Assembly (NCBI RefSeq): GCF_001895205.1
Contig: NZ_BDJF01000022.1
Coordinates: forward strand, 1-64,000
DNA: 64,000 nt
Direction: 5' to 3'
From: Vibrio injensis
GTDB taxonomy: Bacteria; Pseudomonadota; Gammaproteobacteria; Enterobacterales; Vibrionaceae
Below are positions 19,812 to 30,372 of the stretch, piece after piece (position 1 is the first letter of the stretch; each line of letters begins with the position of its first letter). A program made the position numbers and the translations under genes. Below the pieces are notes generated by a model. It did not search any database. It saw nothing but the letters and a program-made list of their open reading frames with translations, and was not told the origin of the DNA.

Positions 19812-19901
19812 TTATTTTGCGCCCACAAGCCCCCGCGCCGTCATAATAATGACCACGATCAGCAGGTTAATTAGTGCGTTAATGCGAGCGTTAAAATTCA
19901 T
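19812..19901 (-). CDS. ilvL: ilv operon leader peptide
   Basis: A 29-codon frame reads from ATG at 19901 to TAA at 19812. Its product is packed with the regulated amino acids: isoleucine at positions 7, 11, 15, 18 and 19, leucine at 10, 13, 14 and 25, and valine at 16, 17 and 26. The central run LLIVVII is the control region. With the terminator just downstream it forms a classic multivalent attenuation system. Shortage of charged Ile, Leu or Val tRNA stalls the ribosome and lets transcription proceed into ilvGMEDA. The peptide probably has no other role. Confidence 0.93.
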   Translation of the reverse strand: MNFNARINALINLLIVVIIMTARGLVGAK

Positions 19902-20132
19902 AATAATCGTTCTATATGTTGCCGTACTGAGTACGTAATTGTTTGCAGTTCTAGTGGTAACACACATATCTGTTACATGACAAGCAAAAACTGATTATTT
20001 TTTCACATTCTCTTAAGCTTATTTGTGCGGCTTCTATCGAAATATCACCATTTTTATCCTCAGCATGCTGATTATTCAAACGTTTTTCAGGCACATTGCC
20101 ACTAGAAATCAACCTAACGATAAAGAGAAAAA

Positions 20133-21656
20133 ATGGGCCTTGCGATTATTCATAGCCGAGCCAGCATTGGCGTCCAAGCACCAGAAGTTACGGTGGAAGT
20201 ACACATCAGTAACGGCATGCCAGGCTTCACCTTAGTCGGTCTACCCGAAACCACGGTCAAAGAATCCAAAGACCGAGTGCGCAGTGCGATCATTAACTCA
20301 CGCTTCGAGTTTCCCGCTAAACGAATCACGGTTAACTTGGCACCTGCCGATCTCCCCAAAGAGGGAGGACGGTTTGATTTACCCATTGCACTAGGGATTT
20401 TAGCGGCTTCAGAACAAATTCCTCACACTCATTTAGCCGCTTATGAGTTTATTGGTGAGCTGGCATTGTCAGGAGAAATACGGCGCGTGAAGGGGGTTTT
20501 GCCCGCAGCATTGGCAGCGAATCATGCTCAACGCAGTTTGGTGGTACCACAAGATAACGGTGATCAAGCGGCGTTAGTCGGTGAAAGCAACCATAAATCA
20601 GCACAAACCCTGTTAGAAGTTTGCGCGGATTTATGTGGTCAAAAAAACTTAACGCTCTTTCAAAGCGAACCGATTGTACAACCACCCGATCACTCTCGAG
20701 ATCTACAAGATATTATTGGCCAACAACAAGGTAAACGAGCACTGGAAATTGCCGCAGCAGGTAATCATAACCTACTGTTTTTAGGGCCTCCCGGTACAGG
20801 CAAAACCATGCTTGCTTCGCGGCTGTGTGATTTACTACCAGAAATGAATGAAGAGGAAGCGATGGAAACCGCGTCGGTTGCCTCACTGACTCAACAAGAA
20901 ATCAATCAATACAACTGGAAACGTCGTCCTTTTCGGTCACCACACCACTCAAGCTCGATGGCGGCCTTGGTGGGCGGCGGTACGATTCCACGGCCAGGAG
21001 AAATCTCCTTAGCCCATAACGGCCTATTATTTCTCGACGAGATGCCGGAATTTGAACGAAAAGTGCTTGATTCACTCCGCGAACCCCTTGAATCAGGAGA
21101 GATCATTATTTCACGCGCCCAAGGTAAGACTCGCTTTCCGGCCCGCTTTCAACTGGTGGGCGCACTCAATCCCAGTCCTACCGGCTACTATGAAGGCAAT
21201 CAAGCAAGGGTTAACCCGCAAGTGATCCTGCGCTATTTAAGTCGACTTTCTGGCCCTTTGCTAGACCGATTTGATATGTCGATTGAAATTCCCGCGCTAC
21301 CAAAAGGGACGCTATCTCAAGGCGGTGATCGAGGAGAAACAACAGAAGTCGTACGGCAACGAGTACAGATAGCGCGCGAGCGGATGCTGGCACGCAGCGG
21401 CAAGGTTAACGGGCTGCTACAAAGTCGTGAGATTGATATTTTTTGCCCATTAGCTCGTTCGGATGCAGAGTTCTTAGAAGCCGCATTGCATCGCTTAGGC
21501 TTATCCGTCCGCGCTTATCACCGGATCATTAAAGTGGCACGGACTATCGCAGATTTAGAGGGCGTAGCCGATATTCAGCGATCACATCTGGCGGAAGCGC
21601 TCGGTTACCGTGCAATGGATAGGCTGCTCAAACAATTGGTTGCGCAGGCCGTTTAA
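20133..21656 (+). CDS. comM: ComM/YifB AAA+ ATPase (branch-migration helicase)
   Basis: ComM is a hexameric helicase that promotes branch migration during natural transformation in Vibrio and Haemophilus. The 507-residue protein has an N-terminal ChlI-like domain (about 20-145) and a Mg-chelatase-like AAA+ core. Walker A is GPPGTGKT (218-225), Walker B follows as LLFLDEMPEF, and a C-terminal Mg-chelatase domain covers about 410-505. It starts at an ATG preceded by an AAAGAGA tract. It is a single gene, divergent from the ilv leader. Together with dprA 11 kb away it suggests the organism keeps late competence functions. Confidence 0.93.
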   Translation: MGLAIIHSRASIGVQAPEVTVEVHISNGMPGFTLVGLPETTVKESKDRVRSAIINSRFEFPAKRITVNLAPADLPKEGGRFDLPIALGILAASEQIPHTHLAAYEFIGELALSGEIRRVKGVLPAALAANHAQRSLVVPQDNGDQAALVGESNHKSAQTLLEVCADLCGQKNLTLFQSEPIVQPPDHSRDLQDIIGQQQGKRALEIAAAGNHNLLFLGPPGTGKTMLASRLCDLLPEMNEEEAMETASVASLTQQEINQYNWKRRPFRSPHHSSSMAALVGGGTIPRPGEISLAHNGLLFLDEMPEFERKVLDSLREPLESGEIIISRAQGKTRFPARFQLVGALNPSPTGYYEGNQARVNPQVILRYLSRLSGPLLDRFDMSIEIPALPKGTLSQGGDRGETTEVVRQRVQIARERMLARSGKVNGLLQSREIDIFCPLARSDAEFLEAALHRLGLSVRAYHRIIKVARTIADLEGVADIQRSHLAEALGYRAMDRLLKQLVAQAV

Positions 21657-21709
21657 CCATCACTCAATAATCGGAAAATATGGCTAAATGACACCGTGGA
21701 GTTGTGTAT

Positions 21710-21747
21710 AAAAAATCATGCATTGCTCTACTCAGCAATGCATGATT
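21710..21747 (-). terminator. dsbA terminator
   Basis: AATCATGCATTGCT (21714-21727) and AGCAATGCATGATT (21734-21747) form a 14-bp stem with a six-base loop. On the minus strand a run of six Ts follows. It sits between convergent comM and dsbA and may serve both, although only the dsbA side has a U-tract. Confidence 0.88.
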
Positions 21748-21801
21748 CGGTTGACCAACGACAATGTGAGATGCCTGAAAAACTATTGCGTTAATAAATA
21801 A

Positions 21802-22401
21802 TTACTGTGTTAACAAATAGTTGACTAGCTCAAAATACTCATCAACGGTTTTGATACCCTGAGCTTGCACTAGGTAACGGTTGTTCACCACCACAGCAGG
21901 TACACCAGTTAAACCGCTATCTTGGAACTGTTTATCAAAACGACGTACCATAGAATCGACCGCAAAACCATTAAACGCCGCATCAAATTTTGCGCCATCG
22001 ATCCCTTCATCGGTGAATATTTGACGCAACTCTTGATCGTTTTTCGGTGCTTTACGTTGGTTATGGATACGATTAAACATCACTGGCAACATTTGCTCTT
22101 CAACATTTAAAGCCAACATCGTCGCGTACGCTTTACTCATCGACTTACCCATATTACCGCCCATAAAAGATACATGATTCTTTTGTAGACGCACTTCTGC
22201 AGGTAATTGTTCTTTAAGCTGTTGAATAATAGGTTCAAACGAGTAGCAGTGTGGGCAGTAAAACGAAAAATATTCACTGACACTAGGCTGGCTAGCCTTG
22301 GGTAAATCAAGCACTTTGTAGTGCACTCCCTCTTTAAACTGAGCAGCGTGAACTGAAAGGCTTAACATTAGGGTTGCAACCAGTGCAAACAGCTTTTTCA
22401 T
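21802..22401 (-). CDS. dsbA: Periplasmic thiol:disulfide interchange protein DsbA
   Basis: DsbA introduces disulfide bonds into exported proteins and is reoxidised by DsbB. In V. cholerae its ortholog TcpG is needed for pilus and toxin assembly. The 199-residue precursor has a signal peptide with likely cleavage after VHA (residue 19). The thioredoxin fold carries the active site CPHC (49-52) in [11 protein letters not shown], and the cis-proline loop GVPAVVV is near residue 170. The length is normal. It lies 33 bases after srkA, an arrangement shared with E. coli. Confidence 0.96.
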   Translation of the reverse strand: MKKLFALVATLMLSLSVHAAQFKEGVHYKVLDLPKASQPSVSEYFSFYCPHCYSFEPIIQQLKEQLPAEVRLQKNHVSFMGGNMGKSMSKAYATMLALNVEEQMLPVMFNRIHNQRKAPKNDQELRQIFTDEGIDGAKFDAAFNGFAVDSMVRRFDKQFQDSGLTGVPAVVVNNRYLVQAQGIKTVDEYFELVNYLLTQ

Positions 22402-22434
22402 GATTAAACTCCATTATTCCTTTGATGAGGCAAG

Positions 22435-23421
22435 TTACCAATTTGGCATCAGTGATAGAGACGGTTCTTCTAAGGCAGATAACTGCTCTTTAAACGCAAG
22501 CACTTGACCTTCCCAATATTTTGGATCATTGAACCATGGGAAAGCGAGTGGAAACGCTGGATCATGCCAGCGTTTAGCCAACCAAGCCATATAATGCACC
22601 ATGCGTAGACCACGCAATGGCTCAATAAGTTTCAATTGCTGTGGATTAAAATCACAAAACTCTTGATAACCTTCCAATAAAATATCCAGTTGAACGAGCT
22701 TCTCTTGGCGGTCGCCACTGAGCAACATCCATAAATCTTGCACCGCAGGCCCATTACGCGCATCATCTAAATCAACAAACATTGGCCCATCTCGCCATAA
22801 AATATTGCCGGGATGACAGTCACCATGCAAGCGAATAGCGCTCTGCGTTGGTTGCCAATACTGTTCAATGCGCTCTATTAACAAATTGAGATCATTAAAA
22901 AAAGTATTTTGTAAATGTGATGGAATAAACGACGCTTGCTCTAAGATCCGTTTCGGTTGATATAAATACTCATCTAATCCTAAGTTTGGGCGATGAATAA
23001 AGGTTTTACTCTCCCCTATTTTATGAATTCGCCCTAAAAAACGCCCCACCCACTCTAATTGCTGCGGATTATCTACTTCAAACTGACGTCCACCCATGCT
23101 AGTAAACAGTGCAAAGTAGTAACCTTGATAGCGATGTAAACTACTGCCATTGATCACTAAAGGGGGCGCTAATGGGATTTCTGCCGCAGCGAGTTCTAAA
23201 GCGAAATCGTGCTCTTCTTGGATTTGTTGTTCTGTCCAACGTTGGGGCCGATAGAACTTAACGACAAAGCGTCGGTTCTCTTCATCGGTAAATTGATAGA
23301 CTCGGTTTTCATAACTATTAAGGGCTAAAAAGCCTGATTCGGCACGAATACCGATACTTTCTAGCGCATACCAAATTAAATCCGGTGTCAGAGCATCAAA
23401 ATGGAAAGTTGCTTGCGTCAT
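22435..23421 (-). CDS. srkA: Stress-response serine/threonine kinase SrkA (YihE/RdoA)
   Basis: SrkA is a cytoplasmic Ser/Thr kinase of the choline/aminoglycoside kinase fold that protects cells from stress-induced death. The 328-residue protein has the nucleotide lysine in FVVKFYRP, the catalytic loop HGDCHPGN (199-206, Asp201) and the metal site FVDLDDA (about 216-222). These match the family pattern. It lies between yihD and dsbA on the same strand as in E. coli, where srkA-dsbA form an operon under the Cpx response. I see no clear CpxR box here. Confidence 0.93.
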   Translation of the reverse strand: MTQATFHFDALTPDLIWYALESIGIRAESGFLALNSYENRVYQFTDEENRRFVVKFYRPQRWTEQQIQEEHDFALELAAAEIPLAPPLVINGSSLHRYQGYYFALFTSMGGRQFEVDNPQQLEWVGRFLGRIHKIGESKTFIHRPNLGLDEYLYQPKRILEQASFIPSHLQNTFFNDLNLLIERIEQYWQPTQSAIRLHGDCHPGNILWRDGPMFVDLDDARNGPAVQDLWMLLSGDRQEKLVQLDILLEGYQEFCDFNPQQLKLIEPLRGLRMVHYMAWLAKRWHDPAFPLAFPWFNDPKYWEGQVLAFKEQLSALEEPSLSLMPNW

Positions 23422-23526
23422 TGCATAAAAGGGATCATTACTGGGCCCTTTGCCATAGTGAAAACGTATTGGTCGGCTTATACCAAGGAAAACTCAAGGT
23501 AGCCATTGCTAATTATTCATTTATTT

Positions 23527-23796
23527 TTATTCTGGCAAAATCCCACGCGCACGTAAGATCGCTGTTTTAAAATCATCTTCGTAGTCTTTTTTAAGGCCAG
23601 GGATCACTTCATCTTTACTGCTATTGCGCATTTTTAAATGATAAATCAGTACATCATCGGTTAACTCACTCAGATCGCCTTGATAACCAGCCTCTTGAGC
23701 TAATAGTTCAATAAACTGAACCAAATTTAGTTCAGACTGCTTGTGCCATTCTGGCTCTAATAAAGCTAATAATTCTTCAACACGATGGCATTTCAT
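23527..23796 (-). CDS. yihD: DUF1040 family protein YihD
   Basis: This 89-residue acidic protein matches YihD (DUF1040) in length, in its opening [17 protein letters not shown] and in its place upstream of srkA-dsbA. No function is established. The start at 23796 is chosen because it gives the exact E. coli length and GGAGACGAG lies just before it, although the frame is open to 23859. It is predicted to be soluble and helical. It is probably in the same leftward unit as srkA, 105 bases away. Confidence 0.9.
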   Translation of the reverse strand: MKCHRVEELLALLEPEWHKQSELNLVQFIELLAQEAGYQGDLSELTDDVLIYHLKMRNSSKDEVIPGLKKDYEDDFKTAILRARGILPE

Positions 23797-23985
23797 GCTC
23801 GTCTCCACATGGTTGTGATGGTTTTTCACTAAAGTAGCAAATTGCTTTCGAGCAAACAATCAGCAAGGGAAGCGTAAGCGAGTTAAGTAGAGAGATAAAG
23901 CGCCATCAACGCAAAATCAATCAGCCATAGTCCTATCTATGGAGATAGCCAGAGTGGAAAAACTCGAAAGTCGGGAGCAAAAGAC

Positions 23986-24018
23986 AAAAAAAAGCGCAGA
24001 AAATAAGCTGCGCTTTTT
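23986..24018. terminator. Bidirectional terminator after the 55-residue gene
   Basis: AAAGCGCAG (23991-23999) and CTGCGCTTT (24008-24016) form a stem with an eight-base loop. It is flanked by an A-run on the left and Ts on the right. Read leftward it ends in eight Ts, six bases past the stop of the small gene at 24022. Confidence 0.9.
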
Positions 24019-24021
24019 AAC

Positions 24022-24189
24022 TTAAGCGGCCTGAACCACTTTTGTTTCATTCGATGCGATAAACGCACGTTGTTCGACAAGAGTCGGTGCAGACGCGATT
24101 TTTTTTGCAACCAATGCAGTAGTAAAACCACTACGACGGCGCATTGCACTACGGTTAGTGTGCGAAAACCTGACAGCTGTTGGGCGCAT
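24022..24189 (-). CDS. Small basic protein of unknown function (55 aa)
   Basis: I do not recognise this protein, but it looks like a real gene. The ATG at 24189 is preceded by AGGTAAG at good spacing, and 55 codons run to a TAA at 24022. A strong intrinsic terminator begins six bases later. The N-terminal half is rich in Arg, Ser and Thr (RFSHTNRSAMRRRSG). A hydrophobic and basic stretch FTTALVAKKIASAP follows, and the tail is polar. There is no signal peptide, cysteine or zinc motif. The charge suggests nucleic-acid or ribosome binding, which is only a guess. It stands alone between yihD and the hemolysin III gene. Confidence 0.7.
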   Translation of the reverse strand: MRPTAVRFSHTNRSAMRRRSGFTTALVAKKIASAPTLVEQRAFIASNETKVVQAA

Positions 24190-24471
24190 TAACTTACCTA
24201 ACGGTCAGGCATATCCATTGCCAATGGTATAGCCTAAATAATTATGAGTTAATTTTTATCCAATCATGGCTAAAAAGTGGCTCATTCTGGCAGTGCCAAT
24301 CCAAATAACTATTTAGGAATGACGATATGTTTGCATATCAATGATAGATTAGCACCAACTCAACCATTGATCGATAGTTAACCAACATTTTTGCTAACAA
24401 AAAATCAACTTACACGTGTAAGCTTAATGTGCGATACTCAAAAAACAAATACACTCATCGGTAAAAAGAGC

Positions 24472-25116
24472 ATGGCCACACACACTTATCCTTATAAAGA
24501 AGAGATCGCCAACACCATCAGTCACGCGATTGGCCTATTGATGGGGATTATTGGTTTGATTTTGCTGATCAATAAAGCTCTCGCTTATGAGGCTGATCCA
24601 CTCACTATTACCAGTATGGCGCTGTATGGCAGTAGCATGATAGTGCTGTTTCTTGCTTCCACTTTATACCATGCGGTTTCTGATCAAAAAATCAAACAAG
24701 GCTTGAAAGTATTTGACCACTGCGCGATTTATCTGTTGATCGCTGGCAGCTATACGCCTTTTTTATTGGTCAGCTTACGTACGCCTTTAGCGATAGGCTT
24801 AATGGTGATCATTTGGTCGATTGCTGTGGTAGGAATCATCATGAAGGTCGCGTTTATGCAGCGCTTTAAACGCTTTTCATTGTTTAGTTATTTAAGTATG
24901 GGCTGGTTATCGTTGATCGTGATTTATCAACTAACCGCTAATTTACCTTTCGGGGGCTTATTGCTATTGGCATTAGGCGGGTTGATTTATTCATTGGGCG
25001 TTATTTTTTATGTTGCTAAGCGCATCCCTTATCATCATGCGATTTGGCATGTGTTTGTTTTGGTCGGCTGCGCTTGCCACTTTTTAGCGATTTATTTTTA
25101 TGTGCCAGCATCATAA
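24472..25116 (+). CDS. trhA: Hemolysin III family membrane protein (YqfA/TrhA)
   Basis: This 214-residue integral membrane protein belongs to the hemolysin III/PAQR-like family, close to E. coli YqfA/TrhA, which affects membrane-energy balance. It has about seven hydrophobic helices and the family's conserved polar residues: SHAIG near the start, [26 protein letters not shown], and the C-terminal [10 protein letters not shown]. The histidines and aspartate of these motifs resemble a metal site. An ATG at 24427 and a TTG at 24391 are alternative starts. I chose 24472 from alignment with YqfA, and its ribosome site is weak. Hemolytic activity should not be assumed. Confidence 0.85.
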   Translation: MATHTYPYKEEIANTISHAIGLLMGIIGLILLINKALAYEADPLTITSMALYGSSMIVLFLASTLYHAVSDQKIKQGLKVFDHCAIYLLIAGSYTPFLLVSLRTPLAIGLMVIIWSIAVVGIIMKVAFMQRFKRFSLFSYLSMGWLSLIVIYQLTANLPFGGLLLLALGGLIYSLGVIFYVAKRIPYHHAIWHVFVLVGCACHFLAIYFYVPAS

Positions 25117-25144
25117 AGACACAGCGAAGGATAGGCTCAACCCT

Positions 25145-26590
25145 CTACCGTCGCCAAAAAGCCGGAAAAAATAGCACTAAAATCGTCAATATTTCCAATC
25201 GCCCCATCAGCATACCAATACTGAGCAGCCACTTCGCCGCATCGGGTAACGGGGCAAAATTGCCACTTGGGCCAATCACATTGCCCATGCCTGGACCCAC
25301 ATTCGCGACGGCCGTGATCGCTCCAGAAATACTGGTTACGGCATCCAACCCCATCGCCGATAAAGCACCAGCAAGCAAGATAATGGTAATGAAAAATGCC
25401 AAACCAAAAGCGACGACGGAACGCACAATATCTTCGTTAACTGGTCGCTGATTATAGCGCTGCACAAACACACCCGACGGATGAACCAGTTTCAACATTT
25501 GTTTATTGAGCAAAGCAAAACCGATTTGAAAACGAAAGACTTTGATCCCACCGGAGGTGGATCCGGAGCATGCCCCTGACACCATCAAAAAAGCAAACAA
25601 CGTTGCAGGCAAGGCCCCCCATGCGGTGAAGTCATCCAGTCCAAATCCTGTGGTAGTCACCACCGAGACAATATTGAACATCGCCACACGCAGTGCATCT
25701 AATAACGAGTAACCATTATGTATCGTTAACCACAACGCAATCACCAAACTGGTAATGATGAATAATAAGAAAAAACCGCGAACTTGAGCGTCTTGAATGA
25801 TGGTTTGTAGGCTGCGTTTACGCAGGGCGGCAATAAATAATAGGAAAGGCAGCCCACCCAAAAACATAAACACAATCGCTACCCAGTGAGCACCATGAGA
25901 GAAATGGTTCATTGAGCCATCAGAGGTTGAATAACCTCCGGTGGATAAGGTGGTGAACGCATGGTTAACCGCATCAAACCATCCCATGCCCGTCAATAAG
26001 TAACCGAGGATACACAGGCCAGTTAATACTAAGTAAACCCCGACAATATTTTTCGCTACCGTTTTAGCGCGCGGGCTACTTTTATCAGACCAATCGGATG
26101 ATTCAGTCTGGAACAGACGCATCCCACCAACGTTCAACATCGGCAACACCGCCACCGCCATAACGATAAAACCGACACCACCTAACCATTGTAAAATCGA
26201 TCGCCAGAGTAGGATGCTCGGAGCCATAGAATCCAAGCCACAGAGCACAGTAGAGCCTGTGGTGGTCAAACCGGACATGGTTTCAAAATACGCATCGGTA
26301 AAACTGATGTGGTTGATGAACACAAACGGTAATGCCGCAAAGGCACTGGCAATCGTCCAAACCAAGCTGGTGATCAAAAACATATCCCGGACATTAAGAC
26401 GAAATATGGCTGTGCGACCCACACTCAAGCAAACAAATGCCACAAGATGGGTGATCACTAACGCTTGCGCAAAATCGATAAACCCTTCAGTGCCAGTAAA
26501 AAAGGCCACCAATGTCGGGACATACATAAATAGCGCTAGCTTTGACAGCACCAGCCCTACCACGAATAAAATCGGGCGTATATTCAACAT
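25145..26590 (-). CDS. trkH: Trk system potassium channel subunit TrkH
   Basis: TrkH is the K+-translocating inner-membrane subunit of the Trk system, gated by TrkA. The 481-residue protein has about ten to twelve hydrophobic segments arranged as four pore repeats. Selectivity-filter glycines are visible in TTTGSTVLCG, TLSTGGYSTSDG, TTTGFGLDDF and ANVGPGMGNV. The length matches E. coli TrkH (483 aa). It starts 18 bases after trkA, so the pair is an operon. The antisense frame at 26214-26690 is a shadow. Confidence 0.97.
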   Translation of the reverse strand: MLNIRPILFVVGLVLSKLALFMYVPTLVAFFTGTEGFIDFAQALVITHLVAFVCLSVGRTAIFRLNVRDMFLITSLVWTIASAFAALPFVFINHISFTDAYFETMSGLTTTGSTVLCGLDSMAPSILLWRSILQWLGGVGFIVMAVAVLPMLNVGGMRLFQTESSDWSDKSSPRAKTVAKNIVGVYLVLTGLCILGYLLTGMGWFDAVNHAFTTLSTGGYSTSDGSMNHFSHGAHWVAIVFMFLGGLPFLLFIAALRKRSLQTIIQDAQVRGFFLLFIITSLVIALWLTIHNGYSLLDALRVAMFNIVSVVTTTGFGLDDFTAWGALPATLFAFLMVSGACSGSTSGGIKVFRFQIGFALLNKQMLKLVHPSGVFVQRYNQRPVNEDIVRSVVAFGLAFFITIILLAGALSAMGLDAVTSISGAITAVANVGPGMGNVIGPSGNFAPLPDAAKWLLSIGMLMGRLEILTILVLFFPAFWRR

Positions 26591-26608
26591 AACGCCAATT
26601 ACCTATAA

Positions 26609-27985
26609 CTATAAGAAGAAAGGGCTTGGCTGGAATAAGCTTTCCACGTCAGGCACGTATTTTTTATCGACTAAGAACATGACGACGTGATCATCTTGCT
26701 CAATTACGGTGCGATCATGAGCGATCAGCACCTCTTCACCACGGACAATCGCTCCAATGGTCGTTCCCGGTGGCAAGCGTATTTCACCCACCGTGCGTCC
26801 AACCACTTTAGAGGTGGTTTCATCACCGTGAGCAATGGCTTCAATCGCTTCCGCGGCACCGCGTCGTAAAGATGAAACGTTAACAATGTCGGCACGACGC
26901 ACATGGGTCAATAACGCCGAGATGGTCGCTTGTTGAGGCGAGATCGCCACATCAATCACGCCTCCTTGTACTAAATCAACGTAAGCGCCACGCTGAATCA
27001 ACACCATGACTTTTTTCGCGCCCATGCGTTTTGCTAGCATGGCGGACATAATATTGGTTTCATCTTCGTTAGTCAGAGCAATAAATACATCCACTTGATC
27101 GATGTTTTCTTCCGACAGTAGCTCTTGGTCCGCCGCATCGCCACAAAATACAATGGTATTTTCCAGCTCTTCAGACAACTGCTCCGCCCGTTGATAATTA
27201 CGCTCGATAAGTTTCACGCTATAGGTATGCTCTAAACGTTTGGCTAAGCTCGCGCCGATATTACCGCCGCCAACGATCATGATCCGTCGATAAGGCTTTT
27301 CTAACCGTTGTAGCTCACTCATGACGGCACGAATGTGATTGCTTGCCGCGACGAAAAAGACCTCATCGTCAGCTTCAATGATCGTCGTACCTTGCGGTCG
27401 AATCGGTCTACCTTGTCGAAAAATCGCCGCCACGCGCGTATCGATATGCGGCATATGCTCACGTAATGCCGATAATGCATTGCCCACTAGCGGGCCGCCA
27501 TAATAGGCTTTTACCGCTACTAGGCTAACTTTTTCCTCGGCAAAACTCACCACCTGCAATGCCCCCGGATACTGCACCAAACGCTCAATATAGCTGGTTA
27601 CCAGCTCTTCTGGAGCAATCAAATGGTCAACGGGCACCGCGCCCGATTGAAACAGTGCCTCTTTCTCCAACAAGTACTCAGGTGAACGAATGCGCGCCAC
27701 TCGATTTGGGGTATTAAACAAAGTGAACGCCACTTGGCAAGCGGCCATATTGGTTTCATCAGTATTGGTCACGGCCACTAACATGTCAGCATCTTGTGCA
27801 CCCGCTTCACGTAGCACACTCGGATGACTAGCATGACCATTGATGACTCGTAGATCGTATTTATCTTGTAACTCACGCAGCCGTTCAGGATTACGATCAA
27901 CAACGGTAATATCATTATTTTCACCGACCAAGTTTTCTGCTAGCGTGCCACCGACCTGCCCAGCACCAAGAATGATGATTTTCAT
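26609..27985 (-). CDS. trkA: Trk system potassium uptake regulatory protein TrkA
   Basis: TrkA is a peripheral protein that binds NAD(H) or ATP/ADP and controls TrkH. The 458-residue protein has two tandem RCK units, each a Rossmann domain plus a C-terminal ligand domain. The glycine-rich loops are GAGQVGG near residue 7 and GGGNIGA near residue 239. The duplicated architecture and length are exactly those of TrkA. It is followed by trkH and preceded by rsmB on the same strand, an order also known in E. coli (rsmB-trkA). Confidence 0.97.
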   Translation of the reverse strand: MKIIILGAGQVGGTLAENLVGENNDITVVDRNPERLRELQDKYDLRVINGHASHPSVLREAGAQDADMLVAVTNTDETNMAACQVAFTLFNTPNRVARIRSPEYLLEKEALFQSGAVPVDHLIAPEELVTSYIERLVQYPGALQVVSFAEEKVSLVAVKAYYGGPLVGNALSALREHMPHIDTRVAAIFRQGRPIRPQGTTIIEADDEVFFVAASNHIRAVMSELQRLEKPYRRIMIVGGGNIGASLAKRLEHTYSVKLIERNYQRAEQLSEELENTIVFCGDAADQELLSEENIDQVDVFIALTNEDETNIMSAMLAKRMGAKKVMVLIQRGAYVDLVQGGVIDVAISPQQATISALLTHVRRADIVNVSSLRRGAAEAIEAIAHGDETTSKVVGRTVGEIRLPPGTTIGAIVRGEEVLIAHDRTVIEQDDHVVMFLVDKKYVPDVESLFQPSPFFL

Positions 27986-28071
27986 ACCTTACTCTCTTGT
28001 CTTCACGTAATCCAACGGATGTACCTTGCGCTCTGATTACCTTGAGCCTTCACTAAAAAAGTCTTCTGTGA

Positions 28072-29352
28072 TCAGGCTTGTTTGCGTAAAACGGCGTAGT
28101 AGAAGCCATCCATATCTTGCTCACCCGGCAAAATTTGTCTCCCCGGCTGATCGGGATCAGAGTCGATCAGCTGTGCCTTAGACGTGCGCGCCAAAAAGGC
28201 TTTGATTTGCTGGCTGTTTTCTTGCGGAGTAATCGAGCACGTTGCGTAGACTAAAGTGCCACCGACTTTGAGTTGCTTCCACATCGCATCGAGAATTTCA
28301 CTCTGTAGCTCAACCAAAGCCTCAATATCACTGGCGCGACGGAGCCATTTTATATCAGGATGACGACGAATCACTCCCGTGGCTGAACATGGCGCATCCA
28401 GCAAAATACGATCAAACTGCTCACCTTGCCACCACTCTTCGGGGTAACGCGCATCGCCGCAAATCACATCTGCGCGCAGTTGTAGACGCTCTAAATTATC
28501 GTAGACTCGCTCCAAACGTGTCGCATCGCTGTCAATCGCCACCACTTCAGTATCTTGAGTATGCTCTAAAATATGCGCGGTTTTACCACCAGGTGCCGCG
28601 CAGCAATCTAAAATCAGCTCACCATCTTGCGGTTGTAAGTAATCCACCGCCAACTGAGCAGCGGCATCTTGCACTGATACCCAGCCACGATCAAAACCGG
28701 GCAATAGCGTCACATCACAAGGAGTTGCCAATTTAATCGCGTCTGCCGCCTGTGGATGTACGCTATATGCGATCTGCTCATTATCAAGCAGCGCAAGGTA
28801 TGCTTCACGACTATGATGCTGGCGATTAACCCGTAGCCACATCGGGGCTTTACTGTTGTTGGCTTCAATGATCGCTTGCCATTGTTGAGGATAAGCCTCT
28901 TGCAGTAGTTTCAATAACCAACTTGGATGGGCATATAATCCTGCATTATGACTAACCGAAAAAGCATCAAGGGCTTCTTGATCGCGCAAGTAGCTACGCA
29001 ATACGGCATTAATCAGACCGCTTAAACTTGGGCCCCGCAAAGTTTTGGTGCCTTCTACCGTTTCCGCCACCGCGGCATGGGAAGGAATACGCATAAAGCT
29101 CAACTGATACAAACCGACTAAGATCAGATGATGAAAGACGCGTTTTTTACCTTTTAATGGATTATTCATTAACTGGCCGGCTATCGACTCTAAACGAGGC
29201 AAATAACGTAATGCTCCGTAGCAAATCTCTTGTAATAAAGCATGATCGCGGGGACGGATGGTTTTTTGCGCCGCAGGCAAAGCGTGTGACAGAGAGTGGC
29301 CTTTATCTACCACTTGGAATAAAACATTGGCCGCAGCTGCGCGAACATTCAT
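28072..29352 (-). CDS. rsmB: 16S rRNA (cytosine-967-C5)-methyltransferase RsmB
   Basis: RsmB methylates C967 of 16S rRNA with S-adenosylmethionine. The 426-residue protein has an N-terminal NusB-like RNA-binding domain (about 1-140). A Rossmann methyltransferase domain follows, with [15 protein letters not shown] as SAM motif and two catalytic cysteines in LDAPCSATG and YATCSIT. The start at 29352 is chosen over an ATG four codons upstream because it matches the conserved [11 protein letters not shown] opening. It lies in a def-fmt-rsmB-trkA order as in E. coli. Confidence 0.96.
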   Translation of the reverse strand: MNVRAAAANVLFQVVDKGHSLSHALPAAQKTIRPRDHALLQEICYGALRYLPRLESIAGQLMNNPLKGKKRVFHHLILVGLYQLSFMRIPSHAAVAETVEGTKTLRGPSLSGLINAVLRSYLRDQEALDAFSVSHNAGLYAHPSWLLKLLQEAYPQQWQAIIEANNSKAPMWLRVNRQHHSREAYLALLDNEQIAYSVHPQAADAIKLATPCDVTLLPGFDRGWVSVQDAAAQLAVDYLQPQDGELILDCCAAPGGKTAHILEHTQDTEVVAIDSDATRLERVYDNLERLQLRADVICGDARYPEEWWQGEQFDRILLDAPCSATGVIRRHPDIKWLRRASDIEALVELQSEILDAMWKQLKVGGTLVYATCSITPQENSQQIKAFLARTSKAQLIDSDPDQPGRQILPGEQDMDGFYYAVLRKQA

Positions 29353-29408
29353 GAGTAATACCACATTAAAAAGAAAATCAATTAGAGCATCTCTGCCCTC
29401 GTAAAGGT

Positions 29409-30356
29409 TTAGCTAAGTTGGGTACCCACCGTAAACCAACTGGCACGAGCATTAAGAATATCTTGTACTGGCATGGCTTTTTTACCTGGCACTTGGATCT
29501 GCTCTAGTACTAACACACCACGGCCTGTCGCCACATAAATACCCGATTTATCTGCTTGAATAATAGTACCGGGCGCATGAGTAGACTCGCGCTCATCGAC
29601 ACGGCTTTGCCACACTTTAATCGTGTTATCAGCGACATCAAAATGGCTGATTGGCCAAGGGTTAAAGGCTCGCACGCAGCGCTCAATGAACGTTGCCTCT
29701 TGGGTCCAATCGATTTTCGCTTCTTCTTTACTCAGTTTTTGGGCGTAATTTGCCAAAGCATCGTCTTGCTTTTCTGGACTAAGTTGACCTAAAGCTAACT
29801 TATCAAGGCAAGCAACCAAAGCCTGTGGGCCAAGCTCAGCCAATTTGTCATACATTGAGGCACTGGTGTCACTGGCTGCTATTGGCAAGCGAACGATACT
29901 CAGCATATCACCGGTATCAAGACCAACGTCCATCTGCATGATGGTCACGCCCGTTTCACTGTCACCGGCCCAAATCGAGCGCTGAATTGGCGCTGCACCA
30001 CGCCAGCGAGGTAAAATTGAGCCATGGACATTAATACAACCCCATTTAGGGATATCGAGCACAGCTTTCGGTAATAACAAACCGTAAGCCACCACCACCA
30101 TCACATCGGCATTAAGATCGGCTAAGGTTTGTTTGGCTTCATCACTTTTGAAATTCTCAGGCTGATAGACAGGAATGGAGTGCTCAAGCGCCATCTGTTT
30201 AACTGGGCTGGCAGTGAGTTTTTTACCGCGCCCGGCTGGTCGATCGGGCTGAGTATACACCGCGATAACCTCATGCTCCGAAGACAACAACGCCGCCAAG
30301 TGACGGGCGGCGAAGTCCGGAGTTCCTGCAAACACAATACGTAATGATTGGTTCAC
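29409..30356 (-). CDS. fmt: Methionyl-tRNA formyltransferase
   Basis: Fmt transfers a formyl group from 10-formyl-tetrahydrofolate to initiator Met-tRNA. The 315-residue protein has the N-terminal formyltransferase domain with the catalytic Asn-His pair in [20 protein letters not shown] and the aspartate motif [13 protein letters not shown]-terminal OB-like tRNA-binding domain covers about 205-310. It lies 16 bases after def and 56 before rsmB, so def-fmt-rsmB is one leftward unit. The length equals that of E. coli Fmt. Confidence 0.97.
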   Translation of the reverse strand: MNQSLRIVFAGTPDFAARHLAALLSSEHEVIAVYTQPDRPAGRGKKLTASPVKQMALEHSIPVYQPENFKSDEAKQTLADLNADVMVVVAYGLLLPKAVLDIPKWGCINVHGSILPRWRGAAPIQRSIWAGDSETGVTIMQMDVGLDTGDMLSIVRLPIAASDTSASMYDKLAELGPQALVACLDKLALGQLSPEKQDDALANYAQKLSKEEAKIDWTQEATFIERCVRAFNPWPISHFDVADNTIKVWQSRVDERESTHAPGTIIQADKSGIYVATGRGVLVLEQIQVPGKKAMPVQDILNARASWFTVGTQLS

Positions 30357-30372
30357 GCTGACCTCTCTTGTA

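Noticed and set aside
26214..26690. 158-codon open frame antisense to the start of trkH and end of trkA
   Set aside because: It lies fully opposite two well-supported genes and its product shows no family features.
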